64,000 bases of DNA from NCBI GenBank assembly GCA_023213315.1, contig JAKCPI010015688.1:1-64000 (forward strand). The letters run 5' to 3'. The translations under genes and the position numbers were made by a program. This document shows positions 33,745 to 45,360 of this stretch, piece by piece (position 1 is the stretch's first letter; each line of letters opens with the position of its first letter). A model generated the notes under the pieces. It made no database searches. It saw only the letters and a program-made list of their open reading frames with translations, and was not told the DNA's origin. The DNA is from Euborellia annulipes (lineage: Eukaryota > Arthropoda > Insecta > Dermaptera > Anisolabididae).

Positions 33745-33817
33745 CTTTCCTAATACCATTATTTTATTTTTATTTTACACAGTTTTTAACTCTAACGAAT
33801 TGTTTTTCTTTTTCTAG

Positions 33818-33962
33818 GCGATCAGTTGTCTCGTCGCCGACGTCGCCGTACTCATGGGTCCCTGTCCACAACAGAAGGTGCTAGCGGAGTATTTCGTACT
33901 CCATCCGAGCCATGCGTTTCACGAAAATCCTCCTCAGTATGCCTTCTTGAAGGCAGCCATGC
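33818..33962 (+). CDS. Svil: Supervillin-like gene, coding exon
   Basis: Acceptor TTTTTCTAG|GC and donor CATGC|GTAAGT. Read with the phase-1 G from 2733 it gives GDQLSRRRRRTHGSL, then EGASGVFRTPSEPCVSRKSS and SVCLLEGSHA. The RRRRR run and Ser-rich tail fit a disordered, phosphorylatable region. The two other frames also stay open for part of the exon, but only this one joins both neighbours. Exits in phase 2. Confidence 0.65.
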
Positions 33963-34484
33963 GTAAGTTAAAACAGCTACATCGACACCGCCCTTATTTA
34001 ACTAACGGATTCATTATCAATCACACTTTGTCAACCAAGACAAATGACATTAAATTGAATTTTAAAAATTTTAAAAACTGAAAAGAAGATTAATTATTGT
34101 TACAAATTGCATATGTGATTTTATTCCTTCGGTACTTGACGAAAAACCGTGTCAAAACTGGGGAAGGATGCTTTATTGAAGACATGGTATGATCGGTTTC
34201 TATTTATATTGTTTTAATTCAATATGTATTTTGAGTAGAAATATCAAACATGATTTCCGTTATGTTGATACTTCTGTTGTTGTTACTTCCGCCATCGCCC
34301 ATTTTTAAACAATTTAATTACGATAATGAAAACTAAATTCAATCAAAAAAAAGTTTGTATTTTCAAAAATTCTGACATATGTTGTTTTGGTGAATTTTAA
34401 TATTCTTTTAATTGTTATTAAATATTTTTTTTTTTTTTTAATTGAAAATAAATAAAGATGTTTTTTTGTTTCATGGACATATAG

Positions 34485-34733
34485 CAGTAACAGTAGTAGT
34501 GGTGACAGATCTTCCGCCACACGAGAAAGTAGTAGCGCTGAGCAAGTTGTGAGGACATCAACAACAAATGGATCCGGTGGGGTTTCACCTCGACCCAGGC
34601 ATTCGTTAGATACCAGGCTCAATGGATCCTCTTCCGGTAGACCAGTTCCAGCGGCACGTGTTTCGCCTAGACCCTCGCCGCGACGTCTATCATCGCCTCG
34701 TTCGTCTAAAACTAATGATCCTCCTTTACCAAG
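34485..34733 (+). CDS. Svil: Supervillin-like gene, Ser/Arg/Pro-rich exon
   Basis: 83 codons: SNSSSGDRSSATRESSS first, later SPRPRHSLDTRLNG and ARVSPRPSPRRLSSPRSS. Several SPRP/SPR motifs are candidate proline-directed kinase sites. The acceptor is a TAG-CAG tandem (NAGNAG), so exon start is 34485 or 34488, differing by one codon. Donor CCAAG|GTAATT, phase 2. GC content is higher than in the next exon. Confidence 0.7.
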
Positions 34734-34892
34734 GTAATTACATTAAGTGTTTATTTTATAATGGGAGACCAACTTATCTTTATTTTCAAAAATAATTTTT
34801 TAAATGGAATAAATGTCTTAACCCTATTCTTCTGTTATATTATAGTCACTCCGTCATTTACTTGTTTTTTCCATCCGAACTTCATTGCATTT

Positions 34893-35776
34893 AGTGGCGT
34901 ATTTAGAAATTTATTTTTAGGGGGGGAGGGGGCTAATGGGTATATATGGCGGTTTGGAATACCAAACCAATATGATATGAAACCAAAGAGGATCCTGGAG
35001 TTCTCCCTCGGAATTTTTTTTTAATTTTATATATCCAGAAGGACCTAAACAACCCTGAAATATTTTAGAGTTGTGCCAAAACACTAGATATTTTATAACT
35101 CTATGATATGTACCATAGACGCCGGAACTGGGGGGGGGGACAAGGGTACATTGCCCCCACCCCCCTGGCATCCTATAGGGGGGCAGAGGGGGGCAAAATT
35201 TCTTCTTTTATTTAATTTATTTTTAAAAATGATACATTTTTACTTTTGAAAAATAAAATCTTCTAAAAATTAAAAGGGTAAGAAATTCATTTTTTTCAAA
35301 TTTTTGATAAAATCACTAGCAAATTTTTTAAAATTTTAATTTTATTAAAATTGTGATTTCATTGAAAATTTTTAAAGTTTTATAGTAGATTTGTTTTTGT
35401 TTTATACCATTTGAACATATTAAATAATTTTAATTTTCTAAAAAAATTTTTTTGCCCCCCTCCCCCCTGATTCAAATTCGTTCCGGCGCCCCTGATATGT
35501 AAAATTTAATGTGACATTTATTACTAAGTTTATGTAGATAAATCGTCTACTACTTGAGCAGTTTCTAGTTTTAAATATAAAACTATAAACTGCTTTTTAA
35601 TCTCCAAATTTCGAATATATATTATGATAAGTAATAACTGACTCGATTACATATTATATAACTCATGTAATTACAAAGTGAAATTATAATTTTATTAATT
35701 ATTTTTTTATTCTTTTCACTTGTAGAATTTCGGGAGAGGGGGTGGGGGCTACAGTTCCCTTGGATACGCCACTGAG
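34893..35776. mobile_element. hAT element, decayed
   Basis: TAGTGGCGTATTTAG at the left and GGATACGCCACTGA at the right; possible degenerate 8-bp duplication (ATTGCATT / AGTGCACT). It contains the younger hAT 35114-35494. Confidence 0.5.
35114..35494. mobile_element. Nested hAT MITE
   Basis: CATAGACGCCGGAAC and GTTCCGGCGCCCCTG termini, flanked by ATATGTAC / ATATGTAA (7 of 8 matching). G/C-run rich interior ends. Confidence 0.65.
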
Positions 35777-36388
35777 TGCACTGGGCTGATATACATATTT
35801 TCTTTCATATAATAGGGAAAGTAAAAAAAATCAACCAATTTCACAGTCCATATTTTAATAGATAATTTCAATTTATTTGCGCATAAATCATTTTAATAAT
35901 CAAAATTTCACCTTACTCTGTATATTAATTAATACATTTTTCTTATTTCTCTCATTTTTAATGATTTTATTTTATTCGAACCATGTATATTACTGAATGT
36001 TCGTATTTATATTTGATAGAAAAAAATGACAAATTTATTAAGCAAATATGAACTGTAGAGGGGGCGGTAAATGGACTTACCCTTAAATCCGGCCCTGTAG
36101 GCTACCCTTTCGCCGCCTAAGAGAATTGGTTGCCTAAATTCAAGGAGAAGCCTTTGAGATATTCAATACTTTAATACTGTCGCATGTATTATATTTGTTC
36201 CAAAGTAGTAACTTTGACTGTATAGATAATAATAATTATCCATCCAACTTTTTTTTCTTATTTTTCTCACTTAAAAAAATTCTTGCTTTTTTGTAAAGGG
36301 TCCAAAATCGATTTAAAATTTTATTTTTAAGATCATTATTTGAATAATTATAATTATTTATAACTTAAATATTGTTTGTTATTTCCAG

Positions 36389-37849
36389 TGCATCATCTCC
36401 TGTAGTGCCAAATCCAAGAGAAGCATACACTTCCTCAACTCCACGTGTAGATTACCTCTCAGAACGAACCCGCGAAAAAGTCAATCAAATGACATGTCAA
36501 AGTAGTCAAGAAAATGTTATCGAGGAACTTCCACCTAGTCTTCTTCCTCCTCCGCATGATAGGGAGCAGCCACCTGTGCCTACAAATTTTGCACGTCCTG
36601 CCACTTCAATACTTAAAAAAAAATCTTCTGAAGAATCAACATCAGCAACTCCTCCCCCATCAGCTGCACAACCTGTATCTATATTAAAACGTAAAACTTC
36701 TCAAGAAGATCCTACTATGTCTTCAGTTGTGCACCCACCACCACCTCCAGTTACTTTTTCACCTACAGTCACAGATCATATTCGTGAAGGAGTTAGAAAA
36801 CAAGGAATTTTAAAAAAACGTCGTAGTTTAGATGAATCTGAAGTATTACGCCGTCGAAGTTGTTCACCAGATTTATCTGATTTTAGGCCAATTCTTAAAC
36901 CACAGAGGCGATCGTCGTTAGAAGAATTGGTACGACGAGCTTACTCGCCTGAACCACAGTCAATTTTAAAACGAAAATCTAGCCGAGATGAAGATGGCGA
37001 TGATCATCGTTCAAGTGGATCTCCCGAACCTCAAGGCATTCTTAAAAGAAAATCAACTTCATCTCAGTCATCTCTCGAAAATAATCCTCACGTTTCTATT
37101 ACTCCTTATTTACTTTCTGCCACTGGGAGTCTTGATTCTGGCGAATATTCAGACGCAGAAGTAAAACCAATTTTAAAAAAGAAAAGTAGTTTTGAAGAAA
37201 CCATTTCAACCGAGTCATGGAATACAGATATTGGTCCAAGACCAATTTTAAAAAAGAAAACAAGTTGCGATTCAGATCTTGAAATGGATGATCGGCCCAT
37301 GAAACCAATTCTTAAAACATTTCGAAAATCATCAAATGATGAATCCTTAGGGGGAAGTATAAATACCGAAACATCACCATCTCGTTTTCTTTCAATACGT
37401 TCAAATGATGGTATACCAAGTGATTTGAATATGCGGCCATCTATTTTAAAACAACCCGAACGATCTCGGTCTCCTCGAAGTCGTCTTTCATTCGAAAGAT
37501 CACCATCACCGTCATCCTCGACATTTGATGGTGTAGTCCGTCGTCGATCAATGGGACTTGCTCGTTCTCATTCAGATGCAATGGATAGTGAATTAATTGT
37601 TGTTTTAAATAGAATGCGTTCAGTGGATCTTGGAGAACCCTCTTCAACTCATTCTGAAGGTATTGAAGATAGAAGAGATAACTCGCCTAATCGGCGTCTA
37701 TCAGTTGCTGAACGAATCAAATTTTTAGAACATGATACATCATTCTCTGCATCCTTGGGCGGCGCTGTACCACGTAGAATGCGAACGCCTCCACCTAATG
37801 AACCTTTCGGCCAGCCCATGGTTCTTAAGGAATTTAGCAATTCAGACAG
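36389..37849 (+). CDS. Svil: Supervillin-like gene, giant exon with ILK repeat array
   Basis: A single 1461-nt exon (acceptor TTATTTCCAG|TG, donor GACAG|GTAAAT) with an uninterrupted frame. It holds ten [S/G/P]ILK motifs (about 36606 to 37455), each followed by basic residues and Ser/Thr: SILKKKSS, SILKRKTS, GILKKRRS, PILKPQRRSS, SILKRKSS, GILKRKST, PILKKKSS, PILKKKTS, PILKTFRKSS, SILKQPERSRS. Further on are RRRSMGLARSHSDAM and LSVAERIKFLEHD, then a basic RRMRTPPP. No folded domain is apparent. The repeats and the AERxxF motif are what led me to supervillin, an actin- and myosin II-binding membrane-skeleton protein. The name rests on resemblance, not a search; another disordered cytoskeletal regulator is possible. 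Confidence 0.8.
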
Positions 37850-37898
37850 GTAAATAAAATCTACTATTTGGTTTTTTATTTTATTTATATAATAAGAT

Positions 37899-38045
37899 TA
37901 GAAGTTTCAAAATTCCTGAGACATTTATTGATTGGTTAAATAGATTTTTATTTATAGAATGAGGTGAGTATCGTTAATAAAATGAAATTAAATATTTCAT
38001 AAATTTATTAACGATCCTCAAGGGCTAGAATTTTTGAAACTGTGA
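37899..38045. mobile_element. Small hairpin MITE
   Basis: GTTTCAAAATTCCTGAG pairs with CTAGAATTTTTGAAAC; inner AATCG/CGTTAAT complementary pieces (GTTAATAAA / TTTATTAAC). Confidence 0.45.
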
Positions 38046-38212
38046 GTGCCATTTCTATCCTAACTATACGTTTTTTACATGTGATTATTATTATTTTTTT
38101 TAAATATGAAAATTTTTTATTTATCTTTTATAAAAACAATGAAATAATCACATGTAAAAAACACATTGACGAGACTCAACTTTGGCATTCATTCTACATT
38201 CAAAAAAATATT
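38036..38212. mobile_element. Tc1-like MITE, family shared with 45361 and 50036
   Basis: Inner arms GTTTTTTACATGTGATTAT and ATAATCACATGTAAAAAAC; outer GAGTGCCA / TTTGGCATTC. Decayed ends. Confidence 0.55.
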
Positions 38213-38635
38213 TAATACTTTGCAGCCAAGGTATAAGAATAAATTAAATTTGGCTACAAAATTTTGATTTTTTTTATTACTCTTTTTCTAGTTAGTTTTT
38301 AGTATTTTTCCTTTTTTTGCACATTTATAAAATAGAGAAATCCAGACAATTTTTTTATTGAAGAGAAGTAAATTATTACTTAAAATTAAAGTAGTTTCTT
38401 GGTCTGACTTTAGAGAGAACATAAAAATTTTATTTTATTTTTTAGAATATAGGCCTATATAGTATATATATATATACATATATATAAACTTACAAGCATG
38501 TGTAGTTTTAAATTAACACTTGTTTCGTCATCTTATTTTGCCGACATAAGAGCCTATTAAATTTTACAAAAATTTATTTTAAATAATGATGTATATATAA
38601 AAATTTCATTTATCTCTTAGCTAATACAAACAAAG

Positions 38636-39000
38636 GGAAGGTCAAATTTCTCATCAAATGTTTAAATTTGATAAGTAAAAAGAGTATTTGGATCTCACAT
38701 TTTTTCTCATTCACACTCACACTCACACACACACCCCCACACAGTCTTTTCGGCAACTTAGGCCATTTAGGTCTTTTCGATAACCGTTAATTATTAATAT
38801 ATATATTGGGGGTCCAGGCATTTCTATTTAAGCCATCTGGTATCCAAATGGCTTAAAATCATCGGACTGCCTGGGGTCCGAACCCTCAACGTTCGGAATA
38901 GTAGGTAGGCACGCTACCAACTACACCAACCCCGAGGGCAACAAAGTAGTTTTTTTACTTATCAAATTTAAACATTTAATGAGAAAATTGACCTTTTCTT
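38636..39000. mobile_element. Fold-back element with SINE-1 in its loop
   Basis: AAGGTCAAATTTCTCATC... pairs with ...AATGAGAAAATTGACCTT. A SINE-1 (38697-38940, minus strand) sits at the centre. Confidence 0.6.
38697..38940 (-). mobile_element. SINE-1 copy
   Basis: Minus-strand head GCCCTCGGGGTTGGTGTAGT, B box GGGTTCGGACCCC, CA-rich tail with CACACACACACCCCC. Confidence 0.7.
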
Positions 39001-40290
39001 CTATTGTATATTATATATATCATTATTATTAGTAAAAATTTTTTAATTTATAGTTAAATTACTTCAGATTTTGACAGGATAATATACCGAATAAAGTGTA
39101 GAATACGCATGATTGTAAAGAATTAAATACTCTAAAAAATAAAATAAAATTTTTATTTTATAAATTTCTATATTCTATCTTAAGACAGACCAAGAAAGAA
39201 ATTTTAATCTTTTCAATTCTTCTATCCACTTTACGGCATTCATCCACTTAATTTTTTTCTTATTAAACAAAATATCCTTCTCACTTAGATTTCTTTCTAT
39301 TGCCAACTAAAAAGGTTATTTTTATTCCGAACGTTGCTGAATTTTTTTTTTAATTCCGATTGCTTATTTTTATTTGTTCGTAGAAATGAGCAGAAACTTT
39401 TAGATAGATGAAATATTCCAAATTTATTTTTTTTTAATTTAAATTCATTTAGGGAACATCCAGGAAAAAATTCTTAATTTTTTAAATTGTCGTGTAATTT
39501 ATCATTTTAATATAATTATTGCCTTTGACCTATAGCTCAAGGATATAGCATTAGATTTCTGGTACAGGCGAAAAATGTGTTTCAATTTAATTGAATATCA
39601 ATCAATTGAAATAAATAGAAACGGGTTCTAAATGGCCTCAGATGCCGAAAAAGACCATAAACAAAATTAACTCACAATTGTTAGTTAGTTTTGAATCTAA
39701 CAACAACTTTAAAGAATTTCAAATGCTGAGATTTAAAAATAGAATTTAGTATCTTGTTGCATTTTATTTAACTTGCTTCATCTCAGATAAAATACATAAG
39801 CTATATCATCTATGCAAATAGATAGTGGAATATCTAAAGCTTTTATATTTATTCCTATAGACAACAAAAGTTGTTTTAAACAAATCTTGAGTTGTGTTTT
39901 GATTGAACTCTTGCGTTAGATAGAATGAATGTATTTTGGTTGATGCATTCATTGGCTACTTTCCAAAAATTATACCCACATGCGCAACTTCAGGGATAAT
40001 AATTCAACGTTTACTTAATTAATTAAACCCAAATAAATATTGAAATAAAGCGATGGTTTTATCCAAACTGAGATTTAATTTTTATAAGAACAAAGTATCT
40101 TTTTTTTACTTTTCATTTGCCAATCTCCTTATTTAGAGTTTTAGAAAAAAATTTCATTTATAAATAAATTATTTCATTAAATACTGTTTTAGATCTTTAT
40201 ATTATATATATTGGAATATTATTTAAAAACCTTAGCCCTTATACTTAACACGTACTAAAAATAAAAAATTTTTAAGGAAAAAAAATATGA
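39001..40290. other. AT-rich intron; SINE-2 remnant at 39525-39660
   Basis: Only a decayed plus-strand SINE-2 (CCTATAGCTCAAGGATATAG ... GGTTCTAAATGGCC) is recognised. Confidence 0.45.
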
Positions 40291-40304
40291 TGATGTGCTA
40301 TATG

Positions 40305-40528
40305 CAGTGGCGTACCGAGGGGGGGGGGCTGTCCGCCCCAGGCCCCGAGTCGGCATAGGCCCCCATATATTTATAAAAAAAAAAACAAAATTTAATGAAA
40401 ATTTCTCTTTGAGAGGCCCCGGGGCCCTATTTAAAGATGAGCACCCTCCCCCCAAAAAAAAAAATTCAATATAGGGCCCTCTCTTCTAGTGCCGCCTCCA
40501 GGCCCCCAACTGCCTCGGTACGCCTCTG
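40305..40528. mobile_element. hAT MITE with perfect 8-bp duplication
   Basis: CAGTGGCGTACCGAGG and CCTCGGTACGCCTCTG termini; GCTATATG at 40297-40304 and 40529-40536. 224 bp. Confidence 0.8.
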
Positions 40529-40578
40529 GCTATATGGGCAGCCAAGGCAAAAATTAAAATGACAGTCTATATTCTGTC

Positions 40579-40611
40579 GACGTTTCGAGTGCCGATCGCA
40601 CTCTTCATCAG
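40579..40611 (-). ncRNA. Hammerhead-ribozyme-like core
   Basis: Minus strand: CTGATGA (40605-40611), stem II GAGTGC/GCACTC, GAAA, CGTC. Stem I limited to one C-G pair next to the core. Confidence 0.6.
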
Positions 40612-40658
40612 GCCAAAATTAATGTCAACTAACCTGACATTTTGACATGAATTTTGTT

Positions 40659-40691
40659 TTGATGATGAGTGCGATCGGCACTCGAAACGTC
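40659..40691 (+). ncRNA. Hammerhead-like core with mutated first base
   Basis: TTGATGA instead of CTGATGA, then GAGTGC/GCACTC stem II, GAAA, CGTC. Loss of the invariant C should abolish activity. Confidence 0.45.
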
Positions 40692-41182
40692 GACAGAATA
40701 TAGACTTTTATTTTATTTTTCGCCTCGGCTGTCCATATAGCACATCCTCATATTATACTATCCAGCCATCAAAAAACAACAACTAGGAAAAAAAAAATGT
40801 TTTGTTTATATTAATCCAAAAGCGCTGTCTTAATTTTACTTACTCGTAAAGAAATAAGTAGCAAGTCATAAGGAAGTGTTTCTCATTTTCTTACGCCAAT
40901 ATTTGTTTAATTTATTTAATGATGAACTAAACATTTTATGTGTTCGCAAAATTCCGTGTTCAATGAATCCAAAATATCTAATTTAATGTCTATTTTGATT
41001 TTTTTGATTTTTTTAAATTTTACACTTCATACTTTCTGTTCGATTAGGTGTCAATTCCGGGTTGGATGTGTGTGGCATTTTAATAAAAACAGACAGACAA
41101 TGCTCTCTCTGGAATTTCGGAATTTTATTTTATAATATCAATAAAAAGTTTATAAACTTTGAAATTCGAAATCTCCACTCTT

Positions 41183-41816
41183 TTTACTTTCTCTTACCTC
41201 TACATATGTTATTATATAGAAAGAGAAAGTATTGGATTCATATCAAAAATTAAATGCCTAGATTTTGATCGATATATAGGCTACGTTTTGAGGTCCCCTG
41301 AATCCAAAAAAAGTGGTCTGTCTATGTCTCTGTCTGTCTGTCTGTGTGTGAACAAAATATCTCAAGAGCTAGGAGGTTGAAATTTTATATTTAGTTAGGT
41401 ACCCCCCCCCCCCCCTGAGAGGCGTCGCGAAGCTTTTGAACAAAATCGGCCAAAAAGTACTCTGATTTAGTTTTACAATTTTTTTTCGATTTTCTCAAAA
41501 TTCTCTCCAACGATTTTGTTTAAAATTCATAAATTAATTATTTTTTAGATGCTCTTTAAATTGTATATTCTCATTTATACCCCTGAAATCTTTTGAAGCG
41601 CACTTTACTCTTGTACTTGATAGAAAAGATAGGATAAATGGTAACAAAATATAAATATTTTCCCATGTTTATAAATTTTACATCTTTTGAAATTCGAATG
41701 GACCGTACTGTCCGAAACTATATATGCCGACACAAAAAAATCTGGTGTGATAAGCACAGATCACAACTTTCGATTACCGAAGGTGTGCTGTGCGAGCAGT
41801 CACACCCGATTTTTTT
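41183..41816 (+). mobile_element. DHE element
   Basis: 5' hairpin 41183-41231, microsatellite at 41325-41347, a C13 run at 41404, shortened 3' hairpin 41737-41813. Confidence 0.75.
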
Positions 41817-42159
41817 CTTTCTAATTTTTTTCACAATTTATTTTTTGATTTATTTTTTTAATTAAAATTGTTAAAACTCTCTCACCGCTATTTTTTCTTT
41901 TTTTCTCGTGTCAGTAAAGTGCAACAAGAAGATAAAAGCTCATTTCATATCTCCAAATTCTTAACTACTTCCTAGTGTTGTTATCATAAATTAAAATATC
42001 ATACTCCATTACCATTCTTAATTACTCCTTCTGTCTTAACCAACAAAATTCATTTCTCCTAATTTAAAAAAAAAAATATGATTTGTTTAATTTTCCCCAA
42101 TCTTCTCATCATTTGGGCGTCGGCGTCGTTTAGAAAGAGACGACTTAAAATCGAAATCG

Positions 42160-42341
42160 TGCCAAGTATATTTATAGTATGACCAATGGGCGTCCGGCTT
42201 CCAGATTCACGGAAGTCAGTGTTTTGTTGGCCGTCTGTCTATTTGCACAGACAAACAGTATAACGTCCAACCACCTACAATTATTATTGATTATAAACAA
42301 TTAAACTTTTATTTGAAATTATTATTTTGTTCTTTTTCACC
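42160..42341 (+). promoter_or_regulatory. Candidate internal promoter and 5' UTR exon
   Basis: TATATTTATAG (42167-42177), ACCAATGGG, and initiator-like TCAGTG (42216-42221) precede a stretch without ATG that ends at a strong donor CACC|GTGAGT after 42341. Splicing to 42631 (289-nt intron) would put the first in-frame ATG at 42647 and yield a shortened protein lacking the ILK array. TATA-to-initiator spacing is longer than usual. Confidence 0.35.
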
Positions 42342-42630
42342 GTGAGTACATAAATTTAAGCTAAATTATACTTGTTGTCGTTTTATTTTGTCTTGTAAAA
42401 AATTTATTTGTTCAACTTGGTGACAGAAGTATAATTTTAGTTGTTTCATTTAAGAAAAATTTCCATATAATTCAATTTATATTATAATTTATAAATAGAA
42501 AATTAATTAGTAAATTTTACCCAATCAAAAAATGATGCATGAAAACATAAAGAATGTTTTTAATTCTATGATAAATTAATTTGTTGAATGATCTTGATTA
42601 ATTAATTTAATTAAATATTTTATTTTGCAG

Positions 42631-42802
42631 AATTGTTCAAGAACCAATGGAAACATCGCGAGGTTCAAATGATGAAGAGGAGCCGCCGAGTTCCAATCCA
42701 ATTCAATTTCATGCTCGAAATCCGATCTTTCTTCAGGAATTAAAATTAAAACAATCTTCAAATAAATCGGCCAAACGTCGGTCACATTCACGCGAAGACA
42801 AG
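42631..42802 (+). CDS. Svil: Supervillin-like gene, coding exon
   Basis: Acceptor TATTTTGCAG|A completes Arg with the AG of 37849. The peptide is RIVQEPMETSRGSNDEEEP, then SSNPIQFHARNPIFLQELKL and KQSSNKSAKRRSHSREDK. Donor GACAAG|GTACAT, phase 0. A short acidic patch then a basic patch; AKRRSHS is another basophilic kinase-type site. A DHE 5'-end fragment begins about 14 nt into the next intron. Confidence 0.7.
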
Positions 42803-42819
42803 GTACATAATTCTACTTT

Positions 42820-43130
42820 TTACTTTCTCTTACTTGTGGATGTGTTGTTCATCCCCCAAATATTCTAAGTCGGGGTCACCAATGTTGTGTTATTGATGGG
42901 TGTTGGCAGACGGGTAGGTCCGGGGTCCGATGAGAGCGGAAGAGCTCTCACTGGAAGTTCCAGGGGCCGTTGGAATAACGAGAGCCCCCCTGGACTCCAG
43001 ATGCCAATTCAGAATGGCTGCCCTCGGAGTCAGGAATATTTTTTAATTAAGAACAACAAAAAGTTGATGACTGAGGCCGAGTTTGTTTTTATTTTCCATA
43101 CTTAGAAATTTTCACATGATAGTTTTATTT
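42820..43130. other. GC-richer block between DHE pieces
   Basis: After a DHE-end fragment comes a GC-rich block (42875-43035) with GAAGAGCTCTCACTGG. Unrecognised; no exon signals. Confidence 0.35.
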
Positions 43131-43650
43131 TACTTTCTCTTACCTCTATATATGTTAATATATATAGAGAGAGAAAGTATTGCGATCATGTCAAAAATTC
43201 GATGTCGAGATTTTGATGGATATACATGTTTTGAGGTCCCCTGAGTCCAAAAAAGTGGGTCCCGCAAATTGGTCTGTGTGTGTGTGTGTGTATGTATGTA
43301 TGTGTGTGCGTGTGTCTGTATGTGTGGACAGATTTTAAGCATGAAGGAGTTGAGCTAGCGGATTGAAATTTTATATTTAACTTAGGTACCTTCCCACACG
43401 CTCAAAATAAGCTTTTGAACAAAATCGGCCAAAAAGTACTAGTACTTTACTGATGTACTTTTTCAGTTTTTTTCGATTTTCTCAAAATTCCCTCCAAGGA
43501 TTTTTTTTAAAATTCAAAAATCAATTATTTTTTTAGATGCTCTTTAAAATGTATATTCTCATTTTGCCGTTGAAATCTTCTGAAGACCACTTTACTCTTG
43601 TTCTTCATAGGAAAGATAGAAATGGTTGCCATGGTAACGGAATTTAAATC
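43131..43650 (+). mobile_element. DHE element, 3' truncated
   Basis: 5' hairpin at 43131-43180, (TG)n/(TATG)n tract at 43273-43325, ends near GTTGCCATGGTAACGG without the 3' hairpin. Confidence 0.75.
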
Positions 43651-43852
43651 TTTTTCTTTTTATTAGATTAAAAATCAATTATTATTTAAATTCCCATTTA
43701 TTTTTATTTTATTTCTGTTTTTAATTGTTTCAAAGAAAACATATATATATATATCTCTCCCACTTGCAAACATTATCGTCTCTCTCTACTCTTTTTAAAT
43801 TCCCTTTCCACCTTATCTTCGCATAGAAACAATGTTAATTTCCTATAGGGAT

Positions 43853-44190
43853 TTGTATGTTAATTTCGATTCAAAAAGGGGGTCCCCTTTAGAACTTTTT
43901 AGACATTTAAAATTTTTTTTTCAATTCTTATGAAATTTTGTATTTATTTACGATTCTACCATATATTGTGTATAAAATGTCCAAATATGAGATTAAAATT
44001 TTGAAAAATAACCATAGTTTATTTCAAGCAGTCAACATTTAAAATGCAAGTTTGAAACTAAGGTGCTATGGGAAACTAAATATATCTCGACACAAAAAAT
44101 CTGGTGTGACCAGCACAGTGCGCAACTTTCTCTTACCGAAGGGTAAGAGAAAGTTGTGTGCTGTGCGCCAGTCACACCAGATTTTTTCAT
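43853..44190 (+). mobile_element. DHE subfamily 2, 3' part
   Basis: GGGGGTCCCCTTTAGAAC, CATAGTTTATTTCAAGCAGTC, AAACTAAGGTGCTATG, then a well-kept 3' hairpin (44096-44186). Confidence 0.65.
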
Positions 44191-44391
44191 TTTGGTATAT
44201 TTCAAGTTTACTGTATGTTTCTTTTTTCTGTACATTTCCAATTTTCAATTTTTGTCGCCAACTATATATATTAGTTGACCTCACACTTCACTCCCTTTCA
44301 AATACTTTAATTTTAAATGTCAGCCGAAAATTTCTTTTGAATGATGTTAACTCACCCTTTACCTAGGGCCGCCTTGAGTGTATATATAGCC

Positions 44392-44650
44392 TATATGGAC
44401 CCTGTTATGCAATGGTGTGTCAAAGACCAAAAAATTCAAAATTGAGTTAAGCACGGAATATTGTTTCAAATGTTTTAATTAAGAATATTTTTTATGAAAT
44501 ATGTCCTAAAAAAATTTATATTTAATGTTACTTGCACAATTGACAAGAAAAATTATATATAATCCAATGTAAACAAAAAACTTTATTGTTGATTTTCTCA
44601 AAACTCGATGTTTGGTCTTTGACACACCATTGCATAACAGGGTCCATATA
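44392..44650. mobile_element. MITE with 40-bp terminal inverted repeats
   Basis: TATATGGACCCTGTTATGCA... and ...TGCATAACAGGGTCCATATA, perfect through GGTGTGTCAAAGACCAAA. AT-rich interior, no coding potential. Confidence 0.75.
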
Positions 44651-44689
44651 TAAATTAAATAAATATTTTTAATATAATTAATTATTTAT

Positions 44690-44940
44690 TAAATTCAAAT
44701 CGCCGACTTTATCCCCGAAATATAAATATTTAATTATATACGGCTTACATACACGATGTATCTTAAATATTATATATATAATTGCTTATTTATTAAAATT
44801 ATTTTTAATTTAATAATTTTATTTTCAGAGTTTTCGCCATTGATGGGATTGAAACCTTGTACATTGGTTGGCCAAAACTCTGAAAATAAAATTAATAAAT
44901 TAAAAATAATTATTTAATTTATTTATATATATTTACATTC
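44690..44940. repeat. AT-rich repeat with inverted pair
   Basis: Shares CGGCTTACATACACGATGTA with 23336-23450. AATTTTATTTTCAGAGTTTT and its complement (44817-44890) form a hairpin. Confidence 0.45.
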
Positions 44941-45360
44941 ACCTCCATCAAGAGTTCGCTGTGACATCCCCTCTGATTCCTTCAATCAATTAAAAATATT
45001 TCTATTATTAATTAAAATCACAAATTTCTTAGTAATTTTTAATATTGTTGATGATATATATATATATATATATATAAATTGTTTTAATATTCATTTATAT
45101 ATATAAATTGATGTTAGTTATTATTTAAAATATTTTTTAAATTAATATAAATATAAAATTTTCTTTAGTATTTCTTTTAATCAATCAATCTTTTTTAAAA
45201 ATTTATTCTGAATATCAAAATGTTGGATCGTAATATTGAAATGGAAAGCTATGTTCTTTGAAATTAAAGCTTTCACAGTTATTATAATTAATAAATAAAT
45301 TACATTATCAATGGTTTATTTGTATTATGTTTTGACTAATTGAATGGTCTTCTTTAGGTA

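Larger units (their letters stand above)
2734..33817 (+). other. 31-kb intron packed with mobile elements
   Basis: Inferred from matched phases of the flanking exons. It holds most of the DHE, hammerhead, SINE and hAT insertions listed separately, plus candidate promoter islands near 26.1, 28.7 and 32.9 kb. Another, unplaced exon inside it cannot be excluded. Confidence 0.5.
40292..40747. mobile_element. Hammerhead fold-back split by a hAT MITE
   Basis: Arms start at GATGTGCTATATG and end at CATATAGCACATC. The hAT 40305-40528 lies in the left arm. One core per arm. Confidence 0.65.

Noticed and set aside
33588..33884. 98-codon hydrophobic frame
   Set aside because: Mostly inside the MITE 33281-33744 and then the exon in the wrong frame.
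34910..34935. G-quadruplex or telomere-like signal in G runs
   Set aside because: The G and C runs are the subterminal parts of hAT elements and recur with each of them.
36372..36388. Upstream extension of the giant exon's frame
   Set aside because: Lies before a clear TTTCCAG acceptor, and phase agrees with splicing at 36389.
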